Part shown: positions 26,129-35,552 of the stretch, piece after piece | Layout of the letters: every line of letters begins with the position of its first letter | How positions within the stretch are numbered: the first letter of the stretch is position 1 | Assembly: GCF_032302195.1 (NCBI RefSeq) | Contig: NZ_CP135275.1 | Span: 2,852,001-2,916,000, forward strand | Direction: 5' to 3' | Length of the DNA: 64,000 nt | Origin: Paenibacillus sp. MMS20-IR301 | GTDB lineage: Bacteria; Bacillota; Bacilli; Paenibacillales; Paenibacillaceae | The notes under the pieces: model-generated | Told to the model about the DNA's origin: nothing | Databases searched by the model: none | What the model saw: the letters and a program-made list of their open reading frames with translations, nothing else | Position numbers and translations under genes: made by a program

Positions 26129-28118
26129 TGTATGACCCCCATTTTGTATTCCCCTTGGATTTTGGTTGTGTTTTTGTCAACTCGACGATAATCGCAGATG
26201 GGCGAGTTCTTGTTGTACCTTCTTCACTTGAAACCACCTTGTCCATGCCCTTGTTTTTCATCCGTTGTTGGGCAGAGTGTGTTACCTTCGTTTCATTTGC
26301 GAGATCATCCTGTAGCGTGCTTTTTTCTTGTTTAAGCCTCTCTAGTGTCATTTGGGATTTTTTCACTCTTTGCTTGCCGTTTACTACCTCCTTTTGCTTT
26401 TCGCGCAATTGTGCAACAATCACACCGTGGGTATACTCGCTTAAACCCTTCGAATATTCCTGGTTAATACACGGGATTGTAATGTATTTTCCATTTATCG
26501 GGTCATATACGAAGATTTTCGACATATCCGTAGGATCGTATTTAATATCGATTTTCACCGTTTTTTGTATCGTCCCCTTCTTCAGATTTTTTTTAAGTGC
26601 CTGGAGCTCATCCGACTGATAGAACAGGTACTGGTGACGAATTCCTGTACGCTGTATGGACAATCCTCTTTTGAGCTTGCCCAGGATTATTTCCCATTGC
26701 GGCTGGATCACAAGTGAAGGGTGACCATGTTTATTCAAATAATCCTGCCATAGATCATGTGGTCTCCCTTTAACACCAGTGTGCCAGTCATGAGCGTATT
26801 CCTCAATGACCCATCTATGAAAGATCTTAATAAACGTTTCATAACCGACTACTGCGTTTTTTTGAGGGTCATATTCCCTCTTTTTTTTCTCCAAGATGTT
26901 AGAGAAGGTTGTCCCTGGTAACTGATGGAGGAGCTTTGAATTAAGCGTCCGGAAGAATCTTTCTACCGCACCTTTGTACCACGGACGTCTGGGAGGGCAA
27001 TAATAAATCTCGATCCCCATTTGCAAGCATGCGTCCTTTAAAGATTGGCTTCGAAATTCCTTTCCATTATCCAAAACGAGCAGCTTAGGCTTGCCATGAG
27101 CTAACCACGGTTCTAAATCGGGATACTTTTCTGTCATGTAGCTTTTTGTAGAAAAAGCATGCTTCAGCGCAAGCATTACGGATACATAGGATGGTGGATC
27201 AAAACCAATATGAGTACCTAAAATGTATCCAGTCGCACAGTCGATAAGAATAGTGATCCATGGTCTTCCAATTGGGAGCCGAGTTTTCTCGTCAACGACA
27301 ATAAGATCAAGTTTGGTATGGTCAACTTCCACCCTATCCAATGGTTTTTCTGGTTTTGGGCGAAGTGTGACCTTTCCTTCCTTTTCGTAGGCGTACTTAA
27401 ATCCATGCGAATTTTTCAGTCGTTCGAAAGGATCTAAATCCAGGATGCGTCGGCGGATTGTAGAACTTGACGGACATTTAAGTCGGTCCGTTTCCAATCG
27501 GCGAGAATTATATAATTCTATGGTATTTTGGACCTCTTTTGTAAGAGAATCCACTGTTGATTCTTCTTTCCTCTTCTTTGTAATGATATCGTAAACAAGC
27601 GCCTCCACATCAGAAGAAAGCCTTGTACCGCGACCTGATTCTATATGCCCTGGAACCAGAGAGATAATATCGCAGTTGCTTGCGATATAAGCATCGTACC
27701 AACGTCGTATCGTGTTAGCTGAGATATGCTCACTTTTTTTAACTCTAAGTGGCTCCATTTCTTTTGCACGAGCGACAAAATGTTTTTGCATCTTCTCTGC
27801 TTTTATGCTGAGTAGAGGCTTAATGACCTTTAATCGCCATGCTGCCTTATCTTTGTACTCTTTTGGCAACGACTCGAAATCGACGATTTTTTGCTGTTCA
27901 ATCCATTCCTCTGATGGAGTCGGAATCAACGATTGATTAGGAGCAAATACAAGCACCCCATTTTCGTACTGTTTGATAATCTCCTTCCGAGAGATACGAA
28001 AGATTTGGTCTTTCGAGACATTGGTAACAATGTATTGATCCGGTGTCGTTTCTTTTTTTATCTCACAGTGATCATCATTCAACATAAACTGTATACCGGT
28101 ACCCAACTCAATTTCCAT
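26112..28118 (-). CDS. tnsB: TnsB/TniA-type DDE transposase
   Basis: A 668-residue retroviral-integrase-superfamily transposase. N-terminal HTH regions (about 120-240, including SEHISANTIRRWYD) should bind the end repeats. The catalytic core has Asp266 (EVDHTK), Asp350 (LVLDNGKEF) and Glu386 (GAVERFF), a DD35E spacing. A Mu-type beta-barrel C-terminal region follows. The last 60 residues are Lys/Gln-rich, probably the TnsC-contacting tail. It lies 21 bp downstream of a tniQ gene. All catalytic residues are present, so the enzyme should be active. Confidence 0.94.
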   Translation of the reverse strand: MEIELGTGIQFMLNDDHCEIKKETTPDQYIVTNVSKDQIFRISRKEIIKQYENGVLVFAPNQSLIPTPSEEWIEQQKIVDFESLPKEYKDKAAWRLKVIKPLLSIKAEKMQKHFVARAKEMEPLRVKKSEHISANTIRRWYDAYIASNCDIISLVPGHIESGRGTRLSSDVEALVYDIITKKRKEESTVDSLTKEVQNTIELYNSRRLETDRLKCPSSSTIRRRILDLDPFERLKNSHGFKYAYEKEGKVTLRPKPEKPLDRVEVDHTKLDLIVVDEKTRLPIGRPWITILIDCATGYILGTHIGFDPPSYVSVMLALKHAFSTKSYMTEKYPDLEPWLAHGKPKLLVLDNGKEFRSQSLKDACLQMGIEIYYCPPRRPWYKGAVERFFRTLNSKLLHQLPGTTFSNILEKKKREYDPQKNAVVGYETFIKIFHRWVIEEYAHDWHTGVKGRPHDLWQDYLNKHGHPSLVIQPQWEIILGKLKRGLSIQRTGIRHQYLFYQSDELQALKKNLKKGTIQKTVKIDIKYDPTDMSKIFVYDPINGKYITIPCINQEYSKGLSEYTHGVIVAQLREKQKEVVNGKQRVKKSQMTLERLKQEKSTLQDDLANETKVTHSAQQRMKNKGMDKVVSSEEGTTRTRPSAIIVELTKTQPKSKGNTKWGSYNASTK

Positions 28119-28139
28119 TTTAATTCCTCCTTGGGTTTA

Positions 28140-29942
28140 TCAATGTACATTTGCTTGCGAGTACATCAAATTTTCCACATCGCTTTTTTTAACGTACTGC
28201 GAAAAACTTTTACCTTTTGGTATTTTGCGTGCGACATCTATTGCACCGTCGTCAATCCATCTTTGAACTTTGCGTTGCCCCACATTTAGCATCGAAGAAA
28301 TTTCTTTTACGGTATACCCAATTTCGTCAATGCGCTTTTGTCGTGCTTCTGCAATCAGCTTTTGAACATCCCTTTTGTGAAGAAAAATCCCGCTAAGCGA
28401 TAGTTCTTTGGATGCAACCGCTGTTTTGATCCTGCCGGTTAGAATTAATTGAGTGAGTTCAATGGCGTTGAACCCGCTGTTGTGTAAATGCAGCAACGAT
28501 TCGTGAAATGATTTCCACTCGGGTGATGGCTTTACCATTACAACAGTTCCTGTCGTCACATTTTGAAGAAATGCTGCAACTGTTTCTGGTTCAAAAAGAC
28601 GCTTTTGAAACCCATCCACTTTGGGTCCGCGGAGTGCTGGCAGTAAACCTGCGTCAGCAAGCTTCCAAACCTGTAATCGGTGAATGCCTAATGCCTTCGC
28701 CACCTGTTCTGAGGTCAGAAGGGACTTCCTTTTCAACGACCACGCATCTACATCACTCTTCGTAAACATCATGTTCTTGCGAACTGTGCGTGGACGCTGA
28801 TGTCCTTTTAAGAATCCAGCCTCAATAAGATGCATACATTGTTTGTACGTGATAGAAAGCTTTTCAAGTGTCTCCTGAAGTGTGTAATAGTTGGAATCCG
28901 GGATGGTAATCTCATTTTTCCGTCTTGGATAGACGTAAGTAAGATTCCTCAAATATTCGTCGTACAAGCTTTGATGATCTTCGAGCGCTGGGAAATCTAT
29001 AATTTTCCGCAGTAACCTGCGCTTGTAGATGAAGCGCTTCTCTGGAAATGTTGTCATTTCTTCAAGCGTTCTTACCACTTCGTTAAAGCATTCGTCTGGA
29101 GTTGATAACAGAAAATACGCTGCCGTGTGAACAGCAGTAATCATCTGAACATCTCTTTCTTCACCTCCTTTAAGCAGATAATTTGCACTCTCACCTAATA
29201 TGGGAAAGTGTTTGAATACAAGGTGATTTCCATCGAAATGATGGAGCAGCGATGAAAACAAGTGAACCAAACGGAAATAGTCGCGTGCATTTATATTCGA
29301 ACCCGCATTCAATTCCATTTCTGTTGTGTTTCCAGCGATCAGTGATTGCGTAATTCGCTGAGCCTCCATTACCATCGCAGATAACACAGTTTCGCTTTGA
29401 GTATCTTCAATAAAGGTACCGCATCGGCAGTGACCAGCCATCAAGTCAAAGATGGACGTTGTTTTTTGACACGACGTACATCGTTCAAGTAACAACAGTT
29501 CATGTTCTAGGCAGACTGTCACATTTGCAATATCCCATTGCAACCGATGGAATGGATCTTCTCTCATACACTGTGGGCAATATTTAACCCGCTTTTGGTA
29601 AAAGAAAAGCTCAAGATCCCTTTTGTTCGGTGGTTTATCGAAAAAAAGCTTCTCAAACTGATTCAGTGTCAGCTTTTCAGGAAAGAGTCCCCCTTGTTGT
29701 ACAATTTCAGCAAGCTTTTTCTGTACCCCAGAAGCTTTACAGAAATTTAAATTGCATGAGTACACCGTAGAATGGTTCACGTTATCAAGCAGAAACTGCA
29801 AACTGGTATATACGTTTTCAACCGTCGCTATTCGGAAGAGGAAACTATATATGCTTTCCCCTTCTTTCGGCAGTGTGCATAAATCAAAGCTGATTTCGCA
29901 TCGCTCCCTTAGAGTATGGACCCAATATTTGGATCCAAACAT
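28140..29942 (-). CDS. tniQ: TniQ/TnsD-like target-selection protein (copy 1)
   Basis: A 600-residue protein. The N-terminal TniQ domain (SIYSFLFRIATVENVYTS) is followed by Cys/His zinc motifs: Cys122/125, Cys144/His147, Cys155/158 and Cys172/174. The C-terminal half has several MerR/excisionase-like HTH units: YTLQETLEKLSI near 352, LTSEQVAKALGIHRLQVWK near 410 and YTVKEISSMLNVGQRKVQRW near 545. This size and layout match TnsD-type sequence-specific target binders rather than short TniQ. It is the first gene of the tniQ-tnsB-tnsC unit, isolated from upstream genes by a terminator. The ATG at 29942 lacks a good ribosome site. Confidence 0.88.
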   Translation of the reverse strand: MFGSKYWVHTLRERCEISFDLCTLPKEGESIYSFLFRIATVENVYTSLQFLLDNVNHSTVYSCNLNFCKASGVQKKLAEIVQQGGLFPEKLTLNQFEKLFFDKPPNKRDLELFFYQKRVKYCPQCMREDPFHRLQWDIANVTVCLEHELLLLERCTSCQKTTSIFDLMAGHCRCGTFIEDTQSETVLSAMVMEAQRITQSLIAGNTTEMELNAGSNINARDYFRLVHLFSSLLHHFDGNHLVFKHFPILGESANYLLKGGEERDVQMITAVHTAAYFLLSTPDECFNEVVRTLEEMTTFPEKRFIYKRRLLRKIIDFPALEDHQSLYDEYLRNLTYVYPRRKNEITIPDSNYYTLQETLEKLSITYKQCMHLIEAGFLKGHQRPRTVRKNMMFTKSDVDAWSLKRKSLLTSEQVAKALGIHRLQVWKLADAGLLPALRGPKVDGFQKRLFEPETVAAFLQNVTTGTVVMVKPSPEWKSFHESLLHLHNSGFNAIELTQLILTGRIKTAVASKELSLSGIFLHKRDVQKLIAEARQKRIDEIGYTVKEISSMLNVGQRKVQRWIDDGAIDVARKIPKGKSFSQYVKKSDVENLMYSQANVH

Positions 29943-30032
29943 GGTTTTTTAAATGGTAAACGAAAGTAAAACTTGACCTAACTTTAAATCAATTAGGAAA
30001 AGGTTTTTCAGTTGACAATTGAAATGAAAAAG

Positions 30033-30078
30033 AAAACAAAACAAACCCGCCTAGAGCCAGGCGGGTTTGTTTTGTTTT
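30033..30078 (-). terminator. Strong rho-independent terminator between the two tniQ units
   Basis: Perfect 20-bp arms (30033-30052 and 30059-30078) surround a 6-nt loop. The GC core is AAACCCGCCT/AGGCGGGTTT. It lies 26 bp past the 30104 gene and would separate it and tniQ copy 2 from tniQ copy 1 onward. Confidence 0.88.
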
Positions 30079-30103
30079 TATAAAATACTAATATGTAAAT
30101 AAT

Positions 30104-30751
30104 TTACGTCCATGATGTTGCTTTAATCTTCGCCGTGATGTCATTACAACGACGTTCAGCTTCCATTCCGCTACACCCTGTTAGCGTATCATGAATAACA
30201 CGCAGTAACTCATTGACCGAATTCCGGAGCTCAGGATCTTCCTTGATGACATCATAAATACGTTGAAAACCTCGAATATTGGAAAGACCTTTCCGAACCG
30301 TTACGCCCAATATCTCGTCACGGTGAATCCCTTTCTGCTTTTCAAAATAAAGGATATCCTCCGCAGTTAGTGATGTTGGGCTTGCCACATTCAATACATT
30401 TTGTAATGATCGAACATCGGGATAGCCATAATCCTCTGCAATTTCCATAAGATATTCGGTCTTATGCCCTCTTTTAATACGTTTTGCAATTGCCGCTTCG
30501 AGGTTGATGGCAATTTGGCTTCGAATCTTATTATCTGCATCACGTCTTTTCAACTCCATAATTGGAGGACTGTCATGATCTTTTTCTTCTAAACGGATCT
30601 GCTTTCCCATAACTTCCCGGAATACATTGGACTCTACACAGATCCAGTCCCGAAGATTCCCAGATGTATCTTTGCGTTGCACTTCGTAATAAAGATGTTC
30701 ACCGCTTTGAGTTTCAAATTTCCCATCGGGTTTCAAGACTTCATCGCGCAT
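30104..30751 (-). CDS. Unknown protein encoded between the two tniQ genes
   Basis: A 215-residue soluble protein that I do not recognise. The frame can be extended to a TTG at 30766, but GGAGGT lies 7 nt before the ATG at 30751, which fixes the start. The N-terminal half is charged. The middle is rich in Lys/Arg (ELKRRDADNKIRSQIAIN, AKRIKRGHKTEYLMEIA) and could bind nucleic acid. The C-terminal half looks helical and contains Cys residues (GCSGMEAERRCND). It shows no zinc finger, no TnsA nuclease motif and no recombinase signature. It follows tniQ copy 2 on the same strand, so a role in target choice or in regulation is plausible but unproven. Confidence 0.7.
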   Translation of the reverse strand: MRDEVLKPDGKFETQSGEHLYYEVQRKDTSGNLRDWICVESNVFREVMGKQIRLEEKDHDSPPIMELKRRDADNKIRSQIAINLEAAIAKRIKRGHKTEYLMEIAEDYGYPDVRSLQNVLNVASPTSLTAEDILYFEKQKGIHRDEILGVTVRKGLSNIRGFQRIYDVIKEDPELRNSVNELLRVIHDTLTGCSGMEAERRCNDITAKIKATSWT

Positions 30752-30839
30752 ATTTATAACCTCCAATTAATTGTCATTTATTAAATCTTGTCTATGTAAA
30801 AACAAAAAGAAATTGACATTCAAATACATGTCAATCTCT

Positions 30840-32702
30840 CTAAGATGTTTTTTGATTATGATGAGATTTTATTGATAATGCTTCTCTCAACTGATCCACG
30901 TTAATTAATTTGCTTTTAGAAAGCCCCATCATTACATCTTTAAGCCGCCCAATTACCAGCCATCTGCGTATAGTGGCATCTGAGATACCAAACTGCATGG
31001 CAGCTTCACTTATTGTGAGATGATTTTGTTTAAAAACGTCAACTTTCTCCTTGTCGTACACATATTGTTTACGACCGTCCTTTAACGTAATGACTTTGTC
31101 TGGAGTCAATATATGATGGGTTGCCATCGTCCATATTGTCTTCTCCCCAACACGAAAAATCTCCTGCAAATCAGTCATAAAATAACCATTTTTAGTTTGG
31201 TTTTCCTTTTTGATCTGCTTCATACGTAAAATAAGATCATTTTCATCGTAATATACATCTTTAAGTGTTCCCGTATTGCCATAGCTCATCGTTTTTAAAT
31301 CATTCTTTAAAGTAAATTCGATTAAAAGGGCAAACGAGAGACCACAATGATTATATTTTTCAAATGCCTTATCAAAGGATATCATAGTTGGGCTTTTAAA
31401 CGGCACCATTTTGTTCCGGCAGCGGCTTATCAAATTGTTGACTTCATCTCTTAAAAGCTTATTGGATCCATCAGGTGACCGACTAAGCCGAAGTATACCA
31501 GCTGAAATGAGCTTTGAGACAGTGTCGCGTTGAAAACCCAGCATCTTAGCTGCTTCGGATCTTGTAACAAAACACTTCATTTGTTTCACCGTTGCTTCAA
31601 GTATTTTCTTTTCAATACGATAGCGATTAATCTTTTGTTTTGGAATGATTTTTGTTTGAAGAGCACCATAACGGTTTAATGAATTGATTTTTTCGTATGT
31701 GAGACCATATTTGTTTTTTACCTCTTCTCTAGAAAGGTGAGTCCTCTTTCCTAAAAGAGATGGCTCTTCCTTAAATACCGAAAAGTCAGCCCGAACGTTA
31801 CCACTATCAGCTTGATTGACCCAATAGGTTTGGTAAGCTTTTTTGATAACTTTAAATTCAGGTCGCCACAAAAGCTTTTCAAATTCGGGTTTTTGCATAT
31901 ATTTTATACTTGGATCTTTCTTTTGAAAAGCGTCAAGAACCTGTATGAAATGGTTTGGAAATGCTTCATACATAAAATGGACACTTGCGTATGCATGTGC
32001 GCTGTTTTCGGTAGTTTTATCTCTACCTTCTTTATTATAGAAACCCACTACAGGCTTTTTATAATCGGTATGGCGAGTAAGACCTTCAATGATAAACATA
32101 CTACGGCTGCTTAGTTGCAAATAATTAGCAAGCGACAGATTACCAAATAATGAACATTCCCCTTCTTCAATTAACCTTTGTAATTCCAACTGGGCTTGAA
32201 AAAGCAGAGAATCCCGATTTACTAATTGTAGGGCAGCATATTTATATTCAAATCCGCAATGCAGACAGTAGCCATCCATAAACGTATTCATGCTCAAGTC
32301 TCTGAAGCAGAATTGGCATTCTTCGATCAGTAACGTTTCATGCTCAAGGCAAACTGCGACCGGATACAGGGTCCAAATTGACTTATAATAATGATCTTGT
32401 TGAATACAAATAGGACAATATTTAGCTTTATTTCTGAAAGCTATCTTCTCGTATGCATTGGCACCCATGGACGTTTTAAATCCATGGGAACTCATCGAAA
32501 CAAGCTCTTGAATATCAAATCCTGTAATATCAGCAACTAGCTTAATGGCATCCATAGTGAAGTCGTTATTATTAATATCAGCGACAGAAATGGACAAATC
32601 ATCCGCCATGATGCTTACATTAAAGTGACCATTAGCTCGTAATAATCTTTGTAAATAACTAGACAAACTCTCATTTGGAAAAATCCAAGGTATCTGATTC
32701 AC
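30840..32702 (-). CDS. tniQ: TniQ/TnsD-like target-selection protein (copy 2)
   Basis: A 620-residue protein with an N-terminal TniQ domain (ESLSSYLQRLLRANGH). Zinc motifs are Cys96/99, Cys118/His121, Cys129/132 and Cys146/149. Several HTH segments follow (TRSEAAKMLGFQRDTVSKLI near 386, LTISEAAMQFGISDATIRRW near 576). It is clearly related in plan to copy 1 but divergent in sequence, so the two may recognise different targets. AGGAGGT lies 7 nt before the ATG at 32702. It is divergent from the GIY-YIG gene, with a palindrome between them. Confidence 0.88.
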   Translation of the reverse strand: MNQIPWIFPNESLSSYLQRLLRANGHFNVSIMADDLSISVADINNNDFTMDAIKLVADITGFDIQELVSMSSHGFKTSMGANAYEKIAFRNKAKYCPICIQQDHYYKSIWTLYPVAVCLEHETLLIEECQFCFRDLSMNTFMDGYCLHCGFEYKYAALQLVNRDSLLFQAQLELQRLIEEGECSLFGNLSLANYLQLSSRSMFIIEGLTRHTDYKKPVVGFYNKEGRDKTTENSAHAYASVHFMYEAFPNHFIQVLDAFQKKDPSIKYMQKPEFEKLLWRPEFKVIKKAYQTYWVNQADSGNVRADFSVFKEEPSLLGKRTHLSREEVKNKYGLTYEKINSLNRYGALQTKIIPKQKINRYRIEKKILEATVKQMKCFVTRSEAAKMLGFQRDTVSKLISAGILRLSRSPDGSNKLLRDEVNNLISRCRNKMVPFKSPTMISFDKAFEKYNHCGLSFALLIEFTLKNDLKTMSYGNTGTLKDVYYDENDLILRMKQIKKENQTKNGYFMTDLQEIFRVGEKTIWTMATHHILTPDKVITLKDGRKQYVYDKEKVDVFKQNHLTISEAAMQFGISDATIRRWLVIGRLKDVMMGLSKSKLINVDQLREALSIKSHHNQKTS

Positions 32703-32763
32703 AAAAACCTCCTAATCTACATTTTAGCCAAGAAATCAGAAAATATATCGTTTAACAGTCATA

Positions 32764-32785
32764 TATATAAGCAAACGCTTATATA
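32764..32785. promoter_or_regulatory. Palindrome in the divergent tniQ / GIY-YIG intergenic region
   Basis: Perfect 9-bp arms TATATAAGC / GCTTATATA flank the 4-nt centre AAAC. The position between two divergent genes suggests an operator controlling expression of the transposition module. The binding protein is not known. Confidence 0.55.
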
Positions 32786-32804
32786 CTAGTGTTGAGGTGA
32801 TACT

Positions 32805-33179
32805 ATAAAAACAAATTTAATACCATTCAGAATCGGCGTATTCGCCATATTGAATCAGGTTAATCAGAAAGTTTTCATTGGGTCGGGAAATTTATATTCA
32901 CGAAAAGCATCAAATTGGAGCCAACTGCGTGCCGGAACACATAAGAATGTTGGTTTACAGAAAGAATGGGACAAGTTTGGTGAAGATCAGTTCAAGTTTG
33001 TTATTCTTTTTGAATGCGAGGATGCCGCTGATGTTTCTTTCTTAAACAAATGTGAAAGATACTGGTTAGACTTAACAAAAGCAACACGAAAAGAATACGG
33101 CTATAACACAAACAGGCAAGCCCATAAAAATGAAGACTTTGTATTGAAAATTGAGTGTCTGGAAAAGGTCGCCGAATAA
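32805..33179 (+). CDS. Small GIY-YIG-domain nuclease-like protein, unusual start
   Basis: The frame holds a short GIY-YIG domain. GVFAIL and VFIGS stand for the GIY and YIG strands, followed by W..LR.G.H.N..LQ..W...G...F.F, a conserved Glu in KCERYWLD and a final GYN. The first conventional start is TTG at 32850, which would cut off the GIY strand. An in-frame ATA at 32805 has GAGGTGA just upstream and would restore the domain (124 residues). Either a rare ATA start is used or the ATG has mutated. The gene is alone on the plus strand, divergent from tniQ copy 2 and followed by a terminator. It may be an endonuclease linked to the element. Confidence 0.7.
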   Translation: MKTNLIPFRIGVFAILNQVNQKVFIGSGNLYSRKASNWSQLRAGTHKNVGLQKEWDKFGEDQFKFVILFECEDAADVSFLNKCERYWLDLTKATRKEYGYNTNRQAHKNEDFVLKIECLEKVAE

Positions 33180-33214
33180 AAGAAAGGCATCCATTTTGAT
33201 GGATGCCTTTCTTT
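33179..33214. terminator. Bidirectional terminator
   Basis: Perfect 15-bp arms (33179-33193, 33200-33214) with A-rich and T-rich ends lie between the converging GIY-YIG and phosphatase genes. Confidence 0.85.
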
Positions 33215-33226
33215 CGTTTCTTCATG

Positions 33227-33673
33227 TTATGATCTTGCGTATATTTGTTTTAATAATTCCTTTTGCATGGGTTTAATGTTAATGACTTGTCTAATACCTT
33301 TAGCTTTCGCTTCAGCTTCTTCGAATGTATCAGCAAGTCCTAGTTCTAATATGGTTCCAGCAGCAACGGTCCCTGTTCTCCCCTTGCCTCCACCACAGTG
33401 AAAGGCAACTTTTTTGCCCTCATTGTATGCACTAACTACCTCATCAATGGCTTGTTTAAAAAGATTCGCTTCCGTTTCTTGGGTATTATCATCAAGCGGA
33501 ATCTTCACCCAGCGTACGTGATCCGACGGATACGCACACTCCGTTGCTTCTTCTCTCAGGTCCACGATAATTTCAACACCTTCATTGATGACCATTGCTT
33601 CTACATCGGCAGCCCCGCCCATGAAGATCTTGTCGTCAATGAGTGCATGGTACTTATTTTCGCCATTTTGCAT
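33227..33673 (-). CDS. Dual-specificity/tyrosine phosphatase family protein in the ars operon
   Basis: A 148-residue protein with the CX5R active-site loop HCGGGKGRTG (residues about 92-101) and an upstream general-acid loop region containing LDD. This is the cysteine phosphatase family, which cleaves phosphoprotein or phospholipid monoesters. The start is 1 bp after the arsC stop, so it is translationally coupled and last in arsR-arsB-arsC-phosphatase. The nucleophilic cysteine and its link to arsC suggest a role in arsenate handling, but this is inference. Confidence 0.85.
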   Translation of the reverse strand: MQNGENKYHALIDDKIFMGGAADVEAMVINEGVEIIVDLREEATECAYPSDHVRWVKIPLDDNTQETEANLFKQAIDEVVSAYNEGKKVAFHCGGGKGRTGTVAAGTILELGLADTFEEAEAKAKGIRQVINIKPMQKELLKQIYARS

Positions 33674-33674
33674 C

Positions 33675-34100
33675 TTACTTACCTTCTTTCAAAAATTGCT
33701 CAATTCGGTTTTTAATCGAATCACGAACTTCAGCAAATTTTGCTGTAATCTCTTCTTCTGTACCGGTCGCTTTAGCTGGATCATCAAAACCCCAGTGCCA
33801 TCTTTCTGCTTTGTCGTTACGGACGACCGGACAATTATCGTTGGCATGACCGCAAAGCGTGATGATGTAATCAGCTTCCTTTAAAATTTCAGGGTCGATG
33901 ACATCAGAAGTGTGATTTGAAATATCAATTCCTGCTTCTTTCATCGTTTGAACAGCACGTGGATTTAACCCGTGTGCCTCTAGACCTGCACTTTTCACTT
34001 CAAATTTATCACTTCCAAGTGCTTTCAAAAATCCATCAGCAATTTGGCTCCTGCAAGAGTTTCCGGTACACAAGAAGTAAACGAGTGGTTTGTTGTTCAT
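33675..34100 (-). CDS. arsC: Arsenate reductase, thioredoxin-coupled low-MW phosphatase type
   Basis: A 141-residue enzyme reducing As(V) to As(III). The P-loop CTGNSCRS has nucleophile Cys11 and Arg17. The redox relay cysteines Cys83 and Cys90 lie in [11 protein letters not shown]. This triad marks the Bacillus/Staphylococcus type that is re-reduced by thioredoxin, not glutaredoxin. It lies 36 bp downstream of arsB and 1 bp before the phosphatase gene. The product As(III) is exported by ArsB. Confidence 0.96.
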   Translation of the reverse strand: MNNKPLVYFLCTGNSCRSQIADGFLKALGSDKFEVKSAGLEAHGLNPRAVQTMKEAGIDISNHTSDVIDPEILKEADYIITLCGHANDNCPVVRNDKAERWHWGFDDPAKATGTEEEITAKFAEVRDSIKNRIEQFLKEGK

Positions 34101-34136
34101 GATTAACGATCTCCTTTATTTTCATTCTGGTTAATT

Positions 34137-35552
34137 TTAACGTCTCTTCTGGTAAGCAGCCTTACCCATTTTTGAGCTAACCAGAGCTTTGATTAGCCAA
34201 GCAATTACCACAAGCGCAATAGTTACAGCAGCAATTAAAACCCAAACATTCATGTTTAATGAATCGATAACGTATAGCCAGATATACAAGCCTGTTAACG
34301 TAATAAACAATGTCGGAACCGTGAGTAAAATACCGGTTTTAAAGTAACTGCCCCATGTAATTTTAATATCCTTGCGTGACAATACATGAAGCCACAATAA
34401 GGTAGCCAGCGATCCGATCGGCGTGATTTTGGGACCCAAGTCACTGCCGATCACATTGGCATACACGAGAGACTCCCGTATTATCCCTTGCGCATCTGTT
34501 CCTTGAATGGCAAGAGCATTAATCATAACCGTCGGCATATTGTTCATAATCGACGACAATATAGCGGCTAAAAAACCCATTCCCATCGTTGAGGCATACA
34601 GCCCTTGTTCAGAAATAGTCTCGATAAATCTGCCCAACTCATCTGTCAGCCCCACATTACGAAGACCGTAGACAACGACATACATACCAATGGAGAAGAT
34701 AACAACTGCCCATGGAGCCCCTTTAACCAGCTTCCATGTTTGAATGGCTGGACTTTTACGTGCTGCCAAAATAAAGAGGACGGCAACCACACCAGCAATC
34801 ACAGAAACCGGAACCTTTATAAATTGGCTGACCAGGTAGGCAACAAGCAAGACAGCTAAGATGATCCACGAAATTTGGAACAGCCGTTTGTCCTTAATCG
34901 CTTCTGCCGGTTTTTTAAGCTGCTTTAAGTCATAGTTACTCGGAATACTTTTACGGAAGAAGATAAACAAGACAATAAGACTCGCCAGCAGTGAAAAAAA
35001 GTTCGGAATGATCATCCGGCTGGCATATTCGACAAAGCCGATACCGAAATAATCAGCAGACACGATATTTACAAGGTTACTGACGACAAGCGGAAGTGAT
35101 GCCGTATCTGCAATAAAACCACTTGCCATAATAAAAGGCAGAATCATTTTCTGATCGAACTTGAGTGCTCGCACCATGGCTAGCACGATTGGCGTTAAGA
35201 TGAGCGCGGCACCGTCATTGGCAAAAAAAGCTGCTACTGCCGCGCCAAGAAGAACGACGTAAACGAACATCAGCTTGCCATTGCCTCTGGCGAGCCTTGC
35301 CATGTACAGTGCTGCCCATTCAAAAAAGCCGATTTCATCCAAAATAAGCGAAATCAAGATAATGGCGACAAAAGCAAGGGTAGCATTCCATACAATCCCT
35401 GTAACCGTACCTACGTCAGAGAAGCTAACGACTCCAAAGAGAAGCGCGAGAATAGCGCCTGCAGAAGCCGACCATCCAATGTTTAGCCCCTTGGGTTGCC
35501 AGATCACAAAGGTGAGTGTCAGTAAGAAAATTAAAACTGCAATGACTGTCAT
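34137..35552 (-). CDS. arsB: Arsenite/antimonite efflux permease ArsB
   Basis: A 471-residue membrane protein with about twelve hydrophobic helices and ArsB-type motifs ([37 protein letters not shown]). It exports As(OH)3 and Sb(OH)3 using the proton gradient. It belongs to the ArsB/NhaD ion-transporter superfamily, not Acr3. The start overlaps the arsR stop by 4 bp (ATGA), indicating coupling. No arsA ATPase gene is present, as in most Gram-positive ars operons. Confidence 0.95.
   Translation of the reverse strand: MTVIAVLIFLLTLTFVIWQPKGLNIGWSASAGAILALLFGVVSFSDVGTVTGIVWNATLAFVAIILISLILDEIGFFEWAALYMARLARGNGKLMFVYVVLLGAAVAAFFANDGAALILTPIVLAMVRALKFDQKMILPFIMASGFIADTASLPLVVSNLVNIVSADYFGIGFVEYASRMIIPNFFSLLASLIVLFIFFRKSIPSNYDLKQLKKPAEAIKDKRLFQISWIILAVLLVAYLVSQFIKVPVSVIAGVVAVLFILAARKSPAIQTWKLVKGAPWAVVIFSIGMYVVVYGLRNVGLTDELGRFIETISEQGLYASTMGMGFLAAILSSIMNNMPTVMINALAIQGTDAQGIIRESLVYANVIGSDLGPKITPIGSLATLLWLHVLSRKDIKITWGSYFKTGILLTVPTLFITLTGLYIWLYVIDSLNMNVWVLIAAVTIALVVIAWLIKALVSSKMGKAAYQKRR

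Noticed and set aside
33227..33673. A second arsenate reductase instead of a phosphatase
   Set aside because: The HCGGGKGRTG loop and lack of relay cysteines point to a dual-specificity phosphatase fold, not ArsC.
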